From Terriglobia bacterium (GTDB taxonomy: Bacteria; Acidobacteriota; Terriglobia; Acidiferrales; UBA7541): a DNA stretch of 64,000 bases. Below are positions 31,036 to 39,342 of the stretch, in pieces. Numbering within the stretch: the stretch's first letter is position 1; every line of letters begins with the position of its first letter. The notes beneath the pieces were generated by a model. That model saw nothing but the letters and a program-made list of their open reading frames with translations, searched no databases and had not been told where the DNA came from. The stretch is taken from contig JAIQGD010000001.1 of the NCBI GenBank assembly GCA_020072765.1, positions 1 through 64,000 on the forward strand. Reading direction: 5' to 3'. Position numbers and translations under genes: made by a program.

Positions 31036-32988
31036 ATGAGACCGAAGCATTTCACGATCACAGTGATTCTCGCGGCGCTGTCGTGTGTCGCCGCTGCGGA
31101 GAAGGCGCCCGATACGGGGAGGATGGAGCAGATCGTGCAGTCTTACGTTTCGGCGAAGCAATTCATGGGCAGCGTGCTGGTGGCGCAAGGGAACGACATC
31201 GTGCTCGACAAAGGCTACGGGTTTGCCGACCTCGAGTGGAACGTCCCCAATTCGCCGACGACGAAGTACCGGCTGGGCTCGATCACCAAACAATTCACAG
31301 CGGCTTCCATCATGTTGCTGGAGGAACGCGGGAAGCTCAGCGTGAATGATCCGGTAAAGAAGCACATGCCCGACGCGCCGGGAGCGTGGGACAAGATCAC
31401 GATTTTTCATCTGCTGACGCATACATCCGGGATTCCCAACTTTACGAGCTTTCCGGACTATGCGTCAAAAGAGCCGTTTCCCGCGACGCCCGAGCAACTA
31501 GTGGCGCGGTTTCGCGACAAGCCACTCGATTTCGTGCCGGGCGAGAAGTACAGCTACAGCAACTCGGGCTATGTCTTGCTGGGCTACTTGATCGAGAAGA
31601 TTAGCGGGGAAAGCTACGCAAAGTTCGTACAGGAGAATATTTTCACTCCGCTGGGCATGAAGGACTCGGGCTATGACTCGAATTCCGCGATCATCTTGCG
31701 CCGCGCGCGAGGGTATTCCATGGGGCCCAGCGGAATCGTGAACGCGAGCTACGTGGATATGAGCACGCCGCTATCAGCAGGAGGGCTCTACTCCACGACG
31801 GAAGATCTGTGGCGCTGGGAACAGGCGCTTTTTGGAGGCAAGGTCCTTTCGGCGGCATCGCTTGCGAAGATGACGACCCCAAACACGGGTGATTATGCGT
31901 TTGGTCTGATGGTGCATACCGTACGCGGACGCAAAGTAATCGAGCATAACGGCGGCATCGAGGGATTCAATACCGCCCTGCGGTACTTCCCTGAAGACAA
32001 ACTGACCGTGATTGTCCTAGGAAATCAGAATGGAGGCGTGCCTGATGCTATCGGGGGAAGCCTTGCGTCGGTGGCTCACGGCGAGAAAGTCACGCTGATA
32101 TCAGAGCGGAAGGAGGTTCATCTCGATCCGAAGGTATTTGACGGTTACACGGGAAGGTACCAGCTGACGCCGGATTTCATGATCGCGATTACGCGAGTGG
32201 GAGATAAATTCTTTCTGCAGGCGACAGCGCAGGCACAAGTCGAGATTTTCGCGGAAGGCGAACGCGACTTTTTCTTGAAGGCGGCGGACGCACAGGTCAC
32301 ATTCGCCACCGACGGAACAGGCAGGGCAATCGAGCTGATTCTCCATCAGAATGGCCGGGACCAGCACGGCAAGCGCGTGGGGGATGTGCCGCCGGTGAAA
32401 GAGCACCAGGAAGTGGCGGTGGACCCAAAGCTATTCGATGGTTACGTAGGACAGTATGATTATGCGCCGGGTATGGTGATGAACATTACGCGCGAGGGAG
32501 ATCGTTTGATGGCGCAACTGACCGGCCTGCAGAAGGTCGAGTTGCATGCCGAGGGGGGCCGCGATTACTTTGTGAAGGAGGTGGATGTACAGATTACATT
32601 CGTGCCCGGAACGGACGGGCGTTCCACGGAGATCGTGGTACACCGGAGTGGACTCGATGAAAACGCGAAACGCATCGGCGACGCGTTGCCACCAAAAGAA
32701 GAGAAAGAACAGAAAGTACTGACGATTGATCCGAAAGTATTGGATGGGTACGTGGGCACCTACCAATTGGCCCCGACTTTCGCGATTACGATCTCCCGAG
32801 AAGGAGGTCGCCTGTTCGAGCAGGCGACCAACCAGCCCACATTCGAGATTTTCCCGGCGAGCGAGAAAGAGTTCTTCTTGAAGGTCGTGGACGCGCAAAT
32901 AACGTTCGTCACAGACAGCAGCGGCCGCACCACGAGTTTGATTCTTCATCAGGGCGGTCAAAACGTGCCAGCCCGCCGCATCGAATGA
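31036..32988 (+). CDS. Beta-lactamase-family serine hydrolase with three tandem C-terminal DUF3471-like repeats
   Basis: GSITKQFTAASIMLLEERGKL (SxxK), YSNSGYVLLGYLIEKISG, HNGGIEGFNTALRYFPEDKL; repeats VHLDPKVFDGYTGRYQL..., VAVDPKLFDGYVGQYDY..., LTIDPKVLDGYVGTYQL.... Confidence 0.9.
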   Translation: MRPKHFTITVILAALSCVAAAEKAPDTGRMEQIVQSYVSAKQFMGSVLVAQGNDIVLDKGYGFADLEWNVPNSPTTKYRLGSITKQFTAASIMLLEERGKLSVNDPVKKHMPDAPGAWDKITIFHLLTHTSGIPNFTSFPDYASKEPFPATPEQLVARFRDKPLDFVPGEKYSYSNSGYVLLGYLIEKISGESYAKFVQENIFTPLGMKDSGYDSNSAIILRRARGYSMGPSGIVNASYVDMSTPLSAGGLYSTTEDLWRWEQALFGGKVLSAASLAKMTTPNTGDYAFGLMVHTVRGRKVIEHNGGIEGFNTALRYFPEDKLTVIVLGNQNGGVPDAIGGSLASVAHGEKVTLISERKEVHLDPKVFDGYTGRYQLTPDFMIAITRVGDKFFLQATAQAQVEIFAEGERDFFLKAADAQVTFATDGTGRAIELILHQNGRDQHGKRVGDVPPVKEHQEVAVDPKLFDGYVGQYDYAPGMVMNITREGDRLMAQLTGLQKVELHAEGGRDYFVKEVDVQITFVPGTDGRSTEIVVHRSGLDENAKRIGDALPPKEEKEQKVLTIDPKVLDGYVGTYQLAPTFAITISREGGRLFEQATNQPTFEIFPASEKEFFLKVVDAQITFVTDSSGRTTSLILHQGGQNVPARRIE

Positions 32989-33462
32989 AGGGTTCGACGC
33001 GAAGGTCTTCTGCGACGCCCAATGGCCGTTGCTGGAGACCTGTTTCAGATGGGACCGGCTGTGCCTAGCCAGGCCGTGATCGCATGCCTCGGAACCCGTA
33101 GTGGCTTCGTCAGTGCTTGGTAAGTCGGATTACCGGACATCTCTAACAAAGTCGGCTCTTCATGTATCGACTGCGATTGCGTAGCGTCACTCCGAACCAT
33201 CAGAGATATGTTTTGCCATGCAGTCAGCTTCGAACCACACGGAGTCGCCCACTTGTCGCTCCGCCTTGCGAAACGGCGTCCCGCAGCCAGAACAGACCAG
33301 CACGCTTTCGACGGGCATCCTGCGCCATTCGCCCGGACAGTAGACGATGCGCATGAGACTCCCGTCCTTCATTTCTTGCCACGGATATAAGGTTGGTGGG
33401 AGAACCAGGTCCACCTCAGAGACAGGTCGTCCCTGAGATGGGCGTGCCAGGTGAGCCTCCGG

Positions 33463-34140
33463 CTAACGGTATTCCAAGCCGAGTTCCTTGATTTTGGCGC
33501 GCAGGCCGTAGATGTCCAGACCCAATTCGCCGCGCGCCAGACGTTCCCGCGTCTTCTCTTCCTTCAGGACGCGCTGCTCGGAGGCCGCCGCCACTGCCGC
33601 CGCCTCGGCGCGCCGGACCACGACGACGCCGTCGTCATCGGCGACAATCACGTCGCCCGGATCAATCGAAGCCCCCGCGCATACGATCGGCACGTTCACC
33701 GACCCCAGCGTGGCCTTCACCGTTCCCTGCGAATGCACCGCGCGGCTCCACACCGGGAACTTCATCTCCGTCAGCGGCCCCACGTCCCGGCAACCTGCCT
33801 CGATCACCAGTCCCTTCACCCCATGGGCGCGCAACGAGGTGGCCAGCAACTCCCCGAAATAGCCGTCGGTGCACGGCGACGTCGGCGCCACCACCAGCAC
33901 CGATCCCGGGACGCACACCTCCAGGGCGACGTGGATCATCAGATTGTCGCCCGGGGGCAGCGACACCGTCACCGCCGGCCCGGCAATCGCCGCGCCCGCA
34001 TAGATCGGCCGCATGTAGGAGGCCAGCAGCCCGCAACGCCCCTGCGCCTCGTGCGCCGTTGCCACTCCGTACTTCTCCAGCGCCGCCACCGCATCCGCCG
34101 GCGGCTGTTCGATCCGCCGCACCACCACAGGCTTACTCAT
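33463..34140 (-). CDS. ligK: 4-carboxy-4-hydroxy-2-oxoadipate aldolase-like (RraA/LigK family)
   Basis: [35 protein letters not shown]...[12 protein letters not shown]...[28 protein letters not shown]...[28 protein letters not shown]. Confidence 0.85.
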   Translation of the reverse strand: MSKPVVVRRIEQPPADAVAALEKYGVATAHEAQGRCGLLASYMRPIYAGAAIAGPAVTVSLPPGDNLMIHVALEVCVPGSVLVVAPTSPCTDGYFGELLATSLRAHGVKGLVIEAGCRDVGPLTEMKFPVWSRAVHSQGTVKATLGSVNVPIVCAGASIDPGDVIVADDDGVVVVRRAEAAAVAAASEQRVLKEEKTRERLARGELGLDIYGLRAKIKELGLEYR

Positions 34141-34283
34141 GCCAGCACCTCACTCAGTTGCGGGAATATCCGCTGATACGCCTCTGATCCGTACAACAGG
34201 CGCGATGCAAGTCCTCCGCGACCATGCCACAACATACGTCACGCGGTCGCGATTTCCGGAGTACTCGATGCTTCACACCACCG

Positions 34284-35210
34284 CTACGAGATGAGCGCGG
34301 CGGGGTTCGTGACGGTCATGCGGCGCACATCGGCCGCGCGGAAGCCCGCGTCGAGCATCTTCTGCGCGAACATGGCAAAACCCTCCGCGACGGGCGGATT
34401 GATCGTCTGCCCCAGATCGGTGGAGAGGACCACGCGCTCCGCGCCGACCTTGCGCACGCTTTCGAAATAGACATCCCAGGGCGCCTTGCCGGTGTGCATG
34501 GTGGTGAAGCAATGCTCGATCGTGGCGCCCAGATCCGCCAGTTCCACCTGCTCGGCTGGAGTCAGGCTTTGCGAAGGAAACTCCGCGTGCGTGACCAGCA
34601 CACGCTTCAAGCCCATTTCCTTGCCGGTTTTGACCAGGGCGTGAATTTCCTTCTTTCCCAGGTGGCCGGTGGCGAGGATCATATCGTGCTTTCCGATCAG
34701 CTCCAGGCAGCGGCGCGCCGCTTCGTTCAGCTTGCCGTCGTTGCCCAACACGGTGAGGGGCGGCGGTGCAATCCCGGTGGCCGAAAGCTCGCGCTGGATT
34801 TTCGCCCAAAAGGGCAGCTTGTCGGTGGGACCGTCGGTGCGGCCCGCGGTTTCGTTCACCGCGTCTACGGTGGGCATCCAGACCATCTTGTTGCCGGAGC
34901 GGCCCGCGATTTCCAGCGCCACGGGATTCAGGCCGCCGACGCTGTGGTTCAGAGTGATCGCGCCGAAGGCGGTGATGCCCGGGCTGGCCTTGGTGACCAC
35001 CTTGGCGCGCTCGTAGGTGGGCACGTAGTGCGACTTCAACACGAAACCCTTGAGCTTGCGCGCGAGGAATTCTTTCGCCAGATCCAGATCGTCGATGCGC
35101 CGGGCAATCACGTCGGGCGCGACGTGGACCTGCAAATCGTAGCCGCCCTCAATCGCTTGCCATGCGGCATCGGTCACGTGGATGGGGGCAGCGGCAGTTT
35201 CCGCAGTCAT
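34284..35210 (-). CDS. DUF6282-like metal-dependent hydrolase (amidohydrolase-like)
   Basis: GYDLQVHVAPDVIARRIDDLDLA...KGFVLKSHY...MILATGHLGKKEI...VLVTHAEFP...ERVVLSTDLGQTINPP. Confidence 0.7.
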   Translation of the reverse strand: MTAETAAAPIHVTDAAWQAIEGGYDLQVHVAPDVIARRIDDLDLAKEFLARKLKGFVLKSHYVPTYERAKVVTKASPGITAFGAITLNHSVGGLNPVALEIAGRSGNKMVWMPTVDAVNETAGRTDGPTDKLPFWAKIQRELSATGIAPPPLTVLGNDGKLNEAARRCLELIGKHDMILATGHLGKKEIHALVKTGKEMGLKRVLVTHAEFPSQSLTPAEQVELADLGATIEHCFTTMHTGKAPWDVYFESVRKVGAERVVLSTDLGQTINPPVAEGFAMFAQKMLDAGFRAADVRRMTVTNPAALIS

Positions 35211-35513
35211 AATGGTAGTGTCCTTAGAGTTTCTCGTTTGATTTTACAGGCGGCCAATAATATACACCAGACCAGGGCCACAATACAGATCCGACCCGCG
35301 ATCCGTCCTGCGGTCCGCTGTTCCCGGATCATCGCTGCAGCACTCCTCTCACACTATACGCGTCTCCCTAAAGGCGCGGACCCGGCGCAGCCGGCTTCCG
35401 ATGGGCAGGCGCAGGACGAAGTGCGAGGGAATCGAATTTCGAAGTACAATTCTGGGCCTTGGTACAGGATGCGGCTGCGCAGAATGCCGGTGCCTGGACC
35501 GCGAAAGCCGCCG

Positions 35514-36824
35514 ATGACTACTACGACTGCCGAATCAGAACAATCCGGCCGCCCGAAGCGCTGGTACCGACAGCTCTGGGTTCACGTGCTGGTCGCCATG
35601 GCCGCGGGGATTCTTCTGGGCCAACTGGATCCCCGTCTCGGCGTGCGCATGCAACCGCTCGGAGACGCGTTCATCAAGGCGATCCGCATGTTGATCGCGC
35701 CCATCATCTTTTGCACGGTGGTTCATGGAATCGCGCGCATGGTCGATGTGGCGCGGGTCGGGCGCGTCGCTCTGAAAGCGATCATCTATTTCGAAGTGCT
35801 GACCACCATCGCCTTGGCGATCGGACTCGCCGCGGTCAATCTGTGGAAGCCCGGGCGGGGGATGAACGTCGATCTCACACATATGGACACCTCCGCCGTG
35901 CAGGCCTATGTGACGCACCCAGGAAACGGGAGTGTCACCCAGTTTCTTGCCAACATCATTCCGGGGACATTCCTCGGAGCATTCGCCGAAGGGAACATCC
36001 TTCAGGTGCTATTGCTTTCGGTGCTCCTGGCGTTTGCGCTCACGCAAGCAGGAGACCGCGGCAAACCGGTCGTGGCCGCCATCGAAGCGGCGTCGCGCAT
36101 GCTGTTCTCGGTCGTCGCCATCGTCATGTGGGCCGCGCCTCTGGGGGCTTTCGGGGCGATTGCCTTCACGGTCGGAAAATTCGGCGCTGGATCGCTGGTC
36201 TCGCTGGGCAAGCTGCTCGGAGGATTTTACGCGACCTGCCTGATCTTCGTGTTCGGCGTTCTGTGGCCCATCGCGCATTGGTGCGGCTTCAGCATCTTCC
36301 AGCTGATCCGCTACATTCGCGAGGAGCTTCTGATCGTTTTTGCGACGACCTCCTCGGAAACAGTCCTCCCCCAATTGATCACCAAGCTGGAGAATCTGGG
36401 CTGCGAGGAAAGCCTCGTTGGCCTGGTAATTCCCACCGGCTATTCCTTCAATCTGGATGGGACTTGCCTGTACCTGGCCACGACTGCTGTGTTTTTGGCC
36501 CAGGCCACCAACACACGATTGGATCTCTGGCAGCAACTCGGGCTCCTCGCGGTGTTGTTGCTATCGTCGAAAGGGGCGGCGGGCGTCTCCGGCGCGGCGT
36601 TCGTCGTGCTGGCGGCGACGATTGCTTCGACCGGAACGATCCCGGTGGCGAGCGTGGCGCTCGTGCTGGGAATTCACCGGCTCATGTCGGAAGGCTTGAC
36701 CCCGACCAACGTGATCGGCAATGCGGTCGCCACGATTGTGGTGGCCAAATGGGAGGGCGCGCTGGATGAAGAACGGCTCCACGCCGTTCTCGCAGGCAGG
36801 CGGGAAGTCGCGCCTTTGCGCTAG
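35514..36824 (+). CDS. Dicarboxylate/amino acid:cation symporter (DAACS family)
   Basis: GDAFIKAIRMLIAPIIFCTVVHGIA...ATTSSETVLPQLITKLENLG...IPTGYSFNLDGTCLY...LLSSKGAAGVSGAAFVVLAATI. Internal ATG 35514 in ORF 34224..36824. Confidence 0.92.
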   Translation: MTTTTAESEQSGRPKRWYRQLWVHVLVAMAAGILLGQLDPRLGVRMQPLGDAFIKAIRMLIAPIIFCTVVHGIARMVDVARVGRVALKAIIYFEVLTTIALAIGLAAVNLWKPGRGMNVDLTHMDTSAVQAYVTHPGNGSVTQFLANIIPGTFLGAFAEGNILQVLLLSVLLAFALTQAGDRGKPVVAAIEAASRMLFSVVAIVMWAAPLGAFGAIAFTVGKFGAGSLVSLGKLLGGFYATCLIFVFGVLWPIAHWCGFSIFQLIRYIREELLIVFATTSSETVLPQLITKLENLGCEESLVGLVIPTGYSFNLDGTCLYLATTAVFLAQATNTRLDLWQQLGLLAVLLLSSKGAAGVSGAAFVVLAATIASTGTIPVASVALVLGIHRLMSEGLTPTNVIGNAVATIVVAKWEGALDEERLHAVLAGRREVAPLR

Positions 36825-36907
36825 CCCACAGTTCTTATCCCTATCCTGAAGATGGTGAAACACAGTGGGGGTGGCGGCCCGAACTCGCGACACAGGCGCC
36901 GCCACGG

Positions 36908-36937
36908 CAGAGCGGGCACGGCGGTGCCGTGCCCCTA
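36908..36937. repeat. REP-like palindromic unit, copy 2 (CAGAGCGGGCACGGCGGTGCCGTGCCCCTA)
   Basis: Same sequence as copy 1 with one inserted G in the loop. Confidence 0.75.
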
Positions 36938-36961
36938 TGGTATCGAAAGCGGTCCGCGAAC

Positions 36962-37927
36962 CTAGATCGTGCTGGCTTTCGCCGCGGAGTTGAGGATTTG
37001 TTCGAGCCGGTGCAACACCTGCATGGCGGTGAAACACTGGGCGACGCTGGCGTTGGGTTCGCGCTTTGCCTTGATGGCGGCAAAGAACTCGCGGTCCTGC
37101 AGCTCGATGCCGTTCATCGACACATCCACGTTGGACAAATCGATCTTCTTGTCCTCTCCATCCACCAGGTCGTCGTAGTAGGCCACGTACGTGCCGTTGT
37201 CGCAGATGTAGCGGAAGCGCGTGCCCAGAGGTCCCTTGTTGTTGAACGAAAGCGAAAGCGTGCAGATCGCTCCCGAGGGCACCTTCATCACAATGCCCAT
37301 ATCCATAGCGATCTTCAGCTCCGGGTGCATCGGGCCTTGCACGGCGTAACAGTCGGAAACCAGTTCGCCGGTCTGATATTGGAACAGATCCACCGTGTGA
37401 CAAGCGTGGTGCCACAACAGATGATCGGTCCAGCTGCGGGGCTGCCCGGCGGCGTTCATGTTCGTGCGCCGGAAGAAGTAGGTCTGCACATTCATCTGCT
37501 GGACCTTGAGTTCGCCGGCCTTGATCTTCTTGTGCACGAACTGGTGGCTGGGGTTGAAGCGGCGGGTGTGGCCGCCCATGCAGACGACGCCGGTTTCCTT
37601 CTGCACCTTGACCAGACGCTCGGAATCCGCCAGGGAATCGGCGATGGGAATCTCGATGTGCACGTGCTTGCCGGCGCGCATGCACTGCTCGCCCTGCTTG
37701 GCGTGCATCCCGGTAGGCGTTGCAAGAATCATGGCTTCCAGGCCGGGTTGCTTCAGGCTCTCGGCAAGATCGCACGTCCAATGCGGGATCTTGAACCTCT
37801 TCGCCACTTCCTCAGTGGGAGCTGGGCGCCCGCCTGCCAGGGTGACGACCTCGATGCCCGGAATGTTGGCCAAAGCCTCCAAATGCTTGACGCCAAAAGC
37901 GCCTTGTCCCGCAACGCCGACCTTCAT
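36962..37927 (-). CDS. ligC: 4-carboxy-2-hydroxymuconate-6-semialdehyde dehydrogenase-like (Gfo/Idh/MocA, LigC)
   Basis: MGGHTRRFNPSHQFVHKKIKAGELKVQQMNVQTYFFRRTNMNAAGQPRSWTDHLLWHHACHTVDLF...ICTLSLSFNNKGPLGTRFRYICDNGTYVAYYDDLV...DVSMNGIELQDREF; strong match to remembered LigC sequence. Confidence 0.9.
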   Translation of the reverse strand: MKVGVAGQGAFGVKHLEALANIPGIEVVTLAGGRPAPTEEVAKRFKIPHWTCDLAESLKQPGLEAMILATPTGMHAKQGEQCMRAGKHVHIEIPIADSLADSERLVKVQKETGVVCMGGHTRRFNPSHQFVHKKIKAGELKVQQMNVQTYFFRRTNMNAAGQPRSWTDHLLWHHACHTVDLFQYQTGELVSDCYAVQGPMHPELKIAMDMGIVMKVPSGAICTLSLSFNNKGPLGTRFRYICDNGTYVAYYDDLVDGEDKKIDLSNVDVSMNGIELQDREFFAAIKAKREPNASVAQCFTAMQVLHRLEQILNSAAKASTI

Positions 37928-37990
37928 GTTGTCTTCCTCCGTCAGAAATTCTCGGCAAAGAGTCCTATCAACATCCGCACGTAGCGCGAG

Positions 37991-39175
37991 TTACTGGGCG
38001 GCGCCTGCTTTTCCGCCTTCTGCCTTGGCGGCACGCAGCTTGCGCAACTCGGCATGCATCCGGATCACGGCCATCCACATGCCCAGCGGATGCGCACCCG
38101 CGGTTACGAGCGGATGGACCTGTCCATCCCGGAACTTCTCAATGTCATCGTCCTGGAGAGTCTCCAGCACTTTCGCTTCCTCGGGCGTCATGCCGTACTC
38201 CTTGGCCACGGACGGAAGATCGTGCACCAGCCGGAGCCGGAGTTCGCGATTGAAGCGGCTGTCGTAGAGAACCTTATTCAGCTTGTACGCCGAAGGAGAC
38301 GGGTGCTTGTAGAATTCATACCCACCCTTGAACTCATACTTGGCCACCGCCTCGGCCCCTTCTTTGGAAGGCCCTGTTCCCTTGAGCGGGAGGAAGCGCA
38401 TGACCGCATGGCCGTGGTGCCACGTCGGCTGATAAGTGACCAGCTCGCCCGGCTGATTTCCGATCGCTCCGAACATGATCATCCACGACAGCATTTCCGT
38501 GTTGCCGACCTCATCCAGCTGCTCGTTCGTCAGATTGATGAGCGCCTGATGATTCCCCTTCTCCATTTGGGCTATGGCCCAGTGGTCAAACTCGAAGTCC
38601 GGCTTGGGGTACTTCCACGTGCCGGGAAAGTGCGACATCCCTCCGCTGGCGACAATGGCGACGCGTTCGGGACGGTCCGCGATCACCTTCGCAATCGCCT
38701 TCCCCAGATCCGCGCAGCGCCGCGCCGTCGGCAGGGGTGGGAGGTAGGCATTGACGAAAATCGGGACCACCGGAATGGGACGCTTCTCGATCACCCATTC
38801 GTAGACCGCTGCGAACGCGTGTCCGAGGACGGCATCCTGCGAGTAGCCCAGGTCGAAGCCGGCGTGCATGAGCTTGGCCAGCAAGTCTTCGGTGAGGGCT
38901 TCGTGGATGGGCAGCTCGTATTTCCGGCCGGCAAACTCAGCGTGGGAATACTCGCCGGAGAGAATGGCGAAGGTTGGAACGGAGCTGAGAAAGAATGTCT
39001 CGAGATGATCGCTGGCGATCACGATCACGGCATCGGGTTTCGTTTCCTCGAGTTCGCGCCCGATCTGGCGCATCGCGGCAATATCGGCGTCGAGTTGCTT
39101 GGGGTCCTCACTGGGCGGCCGGTCGAAAAGCTGCGGGGCATGAACGGTAGCATATGCTGCCACGATTTTTCCCAT
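37991..39175 (-). CDS. Extradiol ring-cleavage dioxygenase, fused LigB (N) and LigA (C) domains: protocatechuate 4,5-/gallate dioxygenase
   Basis: LigB part: IVAAYATVHAPQLF...DAVIVIASDHLETFF...RVAIVASGGMSHFPGT; LigA part: YKLNKVLYDSRFNRELRLRLVHDLPSVAKEYGMTPEEAKVL...HPLVTAGAHPLGMWMAVI. Confidence 0.88.
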   Translation of the reverse strand: MGKIVAAYATVHAPQLFDRPPSEDPKQLDADIAAMRQIGRELEETKPDAVIVIASDHLETFFLSSVPTFAILSGEYSHAEFAGRKYELPIHEALTEDLLAKLMHAGFDLGYSQDAVLGHAFAAVYEWVIEKRPIPVVPIFVNAYLPPLPTARRCADLGKAIAKVIADRPERVAIVASGGMSHFPGTWKYPKPDFEFDHWAIAQMEKGNHQALINLTNEQLDEVGNTEMLSWMIMFGAIGNQPGELVTYQPTWHHGHAVMRFLPLKGTGPSKEGAEAVAKYEFKGGYEFYKHPSPSAYKLNKVLYDSRFNRELRLRLVHDLPSVAKEYGMTPEEAKVLETLQDDDIEKFRDGQVHPLVTAGAHPLGMWMAVIRMHAELRKLRAAKAEGGKAGAAQ

Positions 39176-39342
39176 GTCTAGTTACCTCATGATTTCGATT
39201 GGAATGCCTTCAGTCGTTCTTCGGCGTCCACACGTTGTGCTCGGAGCGCAGCGCTCGATCGCGAACCTGATGGTGTAATTGTTGCGAAAACCGCCGGACT
39301 TCGTCAAGAGAAACTGTCCGGCCACGCCGCGCGGGCCGAGCG

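Noticed and set aside
33187-33414. 75-aa minus ORF with a CSGCG motif
   Set aside because: Single CxxC, no recognised family and weak start context; not enough to call a gene.
34224-35513. N-terminal extension of the 866-aa ORF ahead of the symporter
   Set aside because: Extension is antisense to the DUF6282-like gene and lacks domain features; the symporter starts naturally near 35514.
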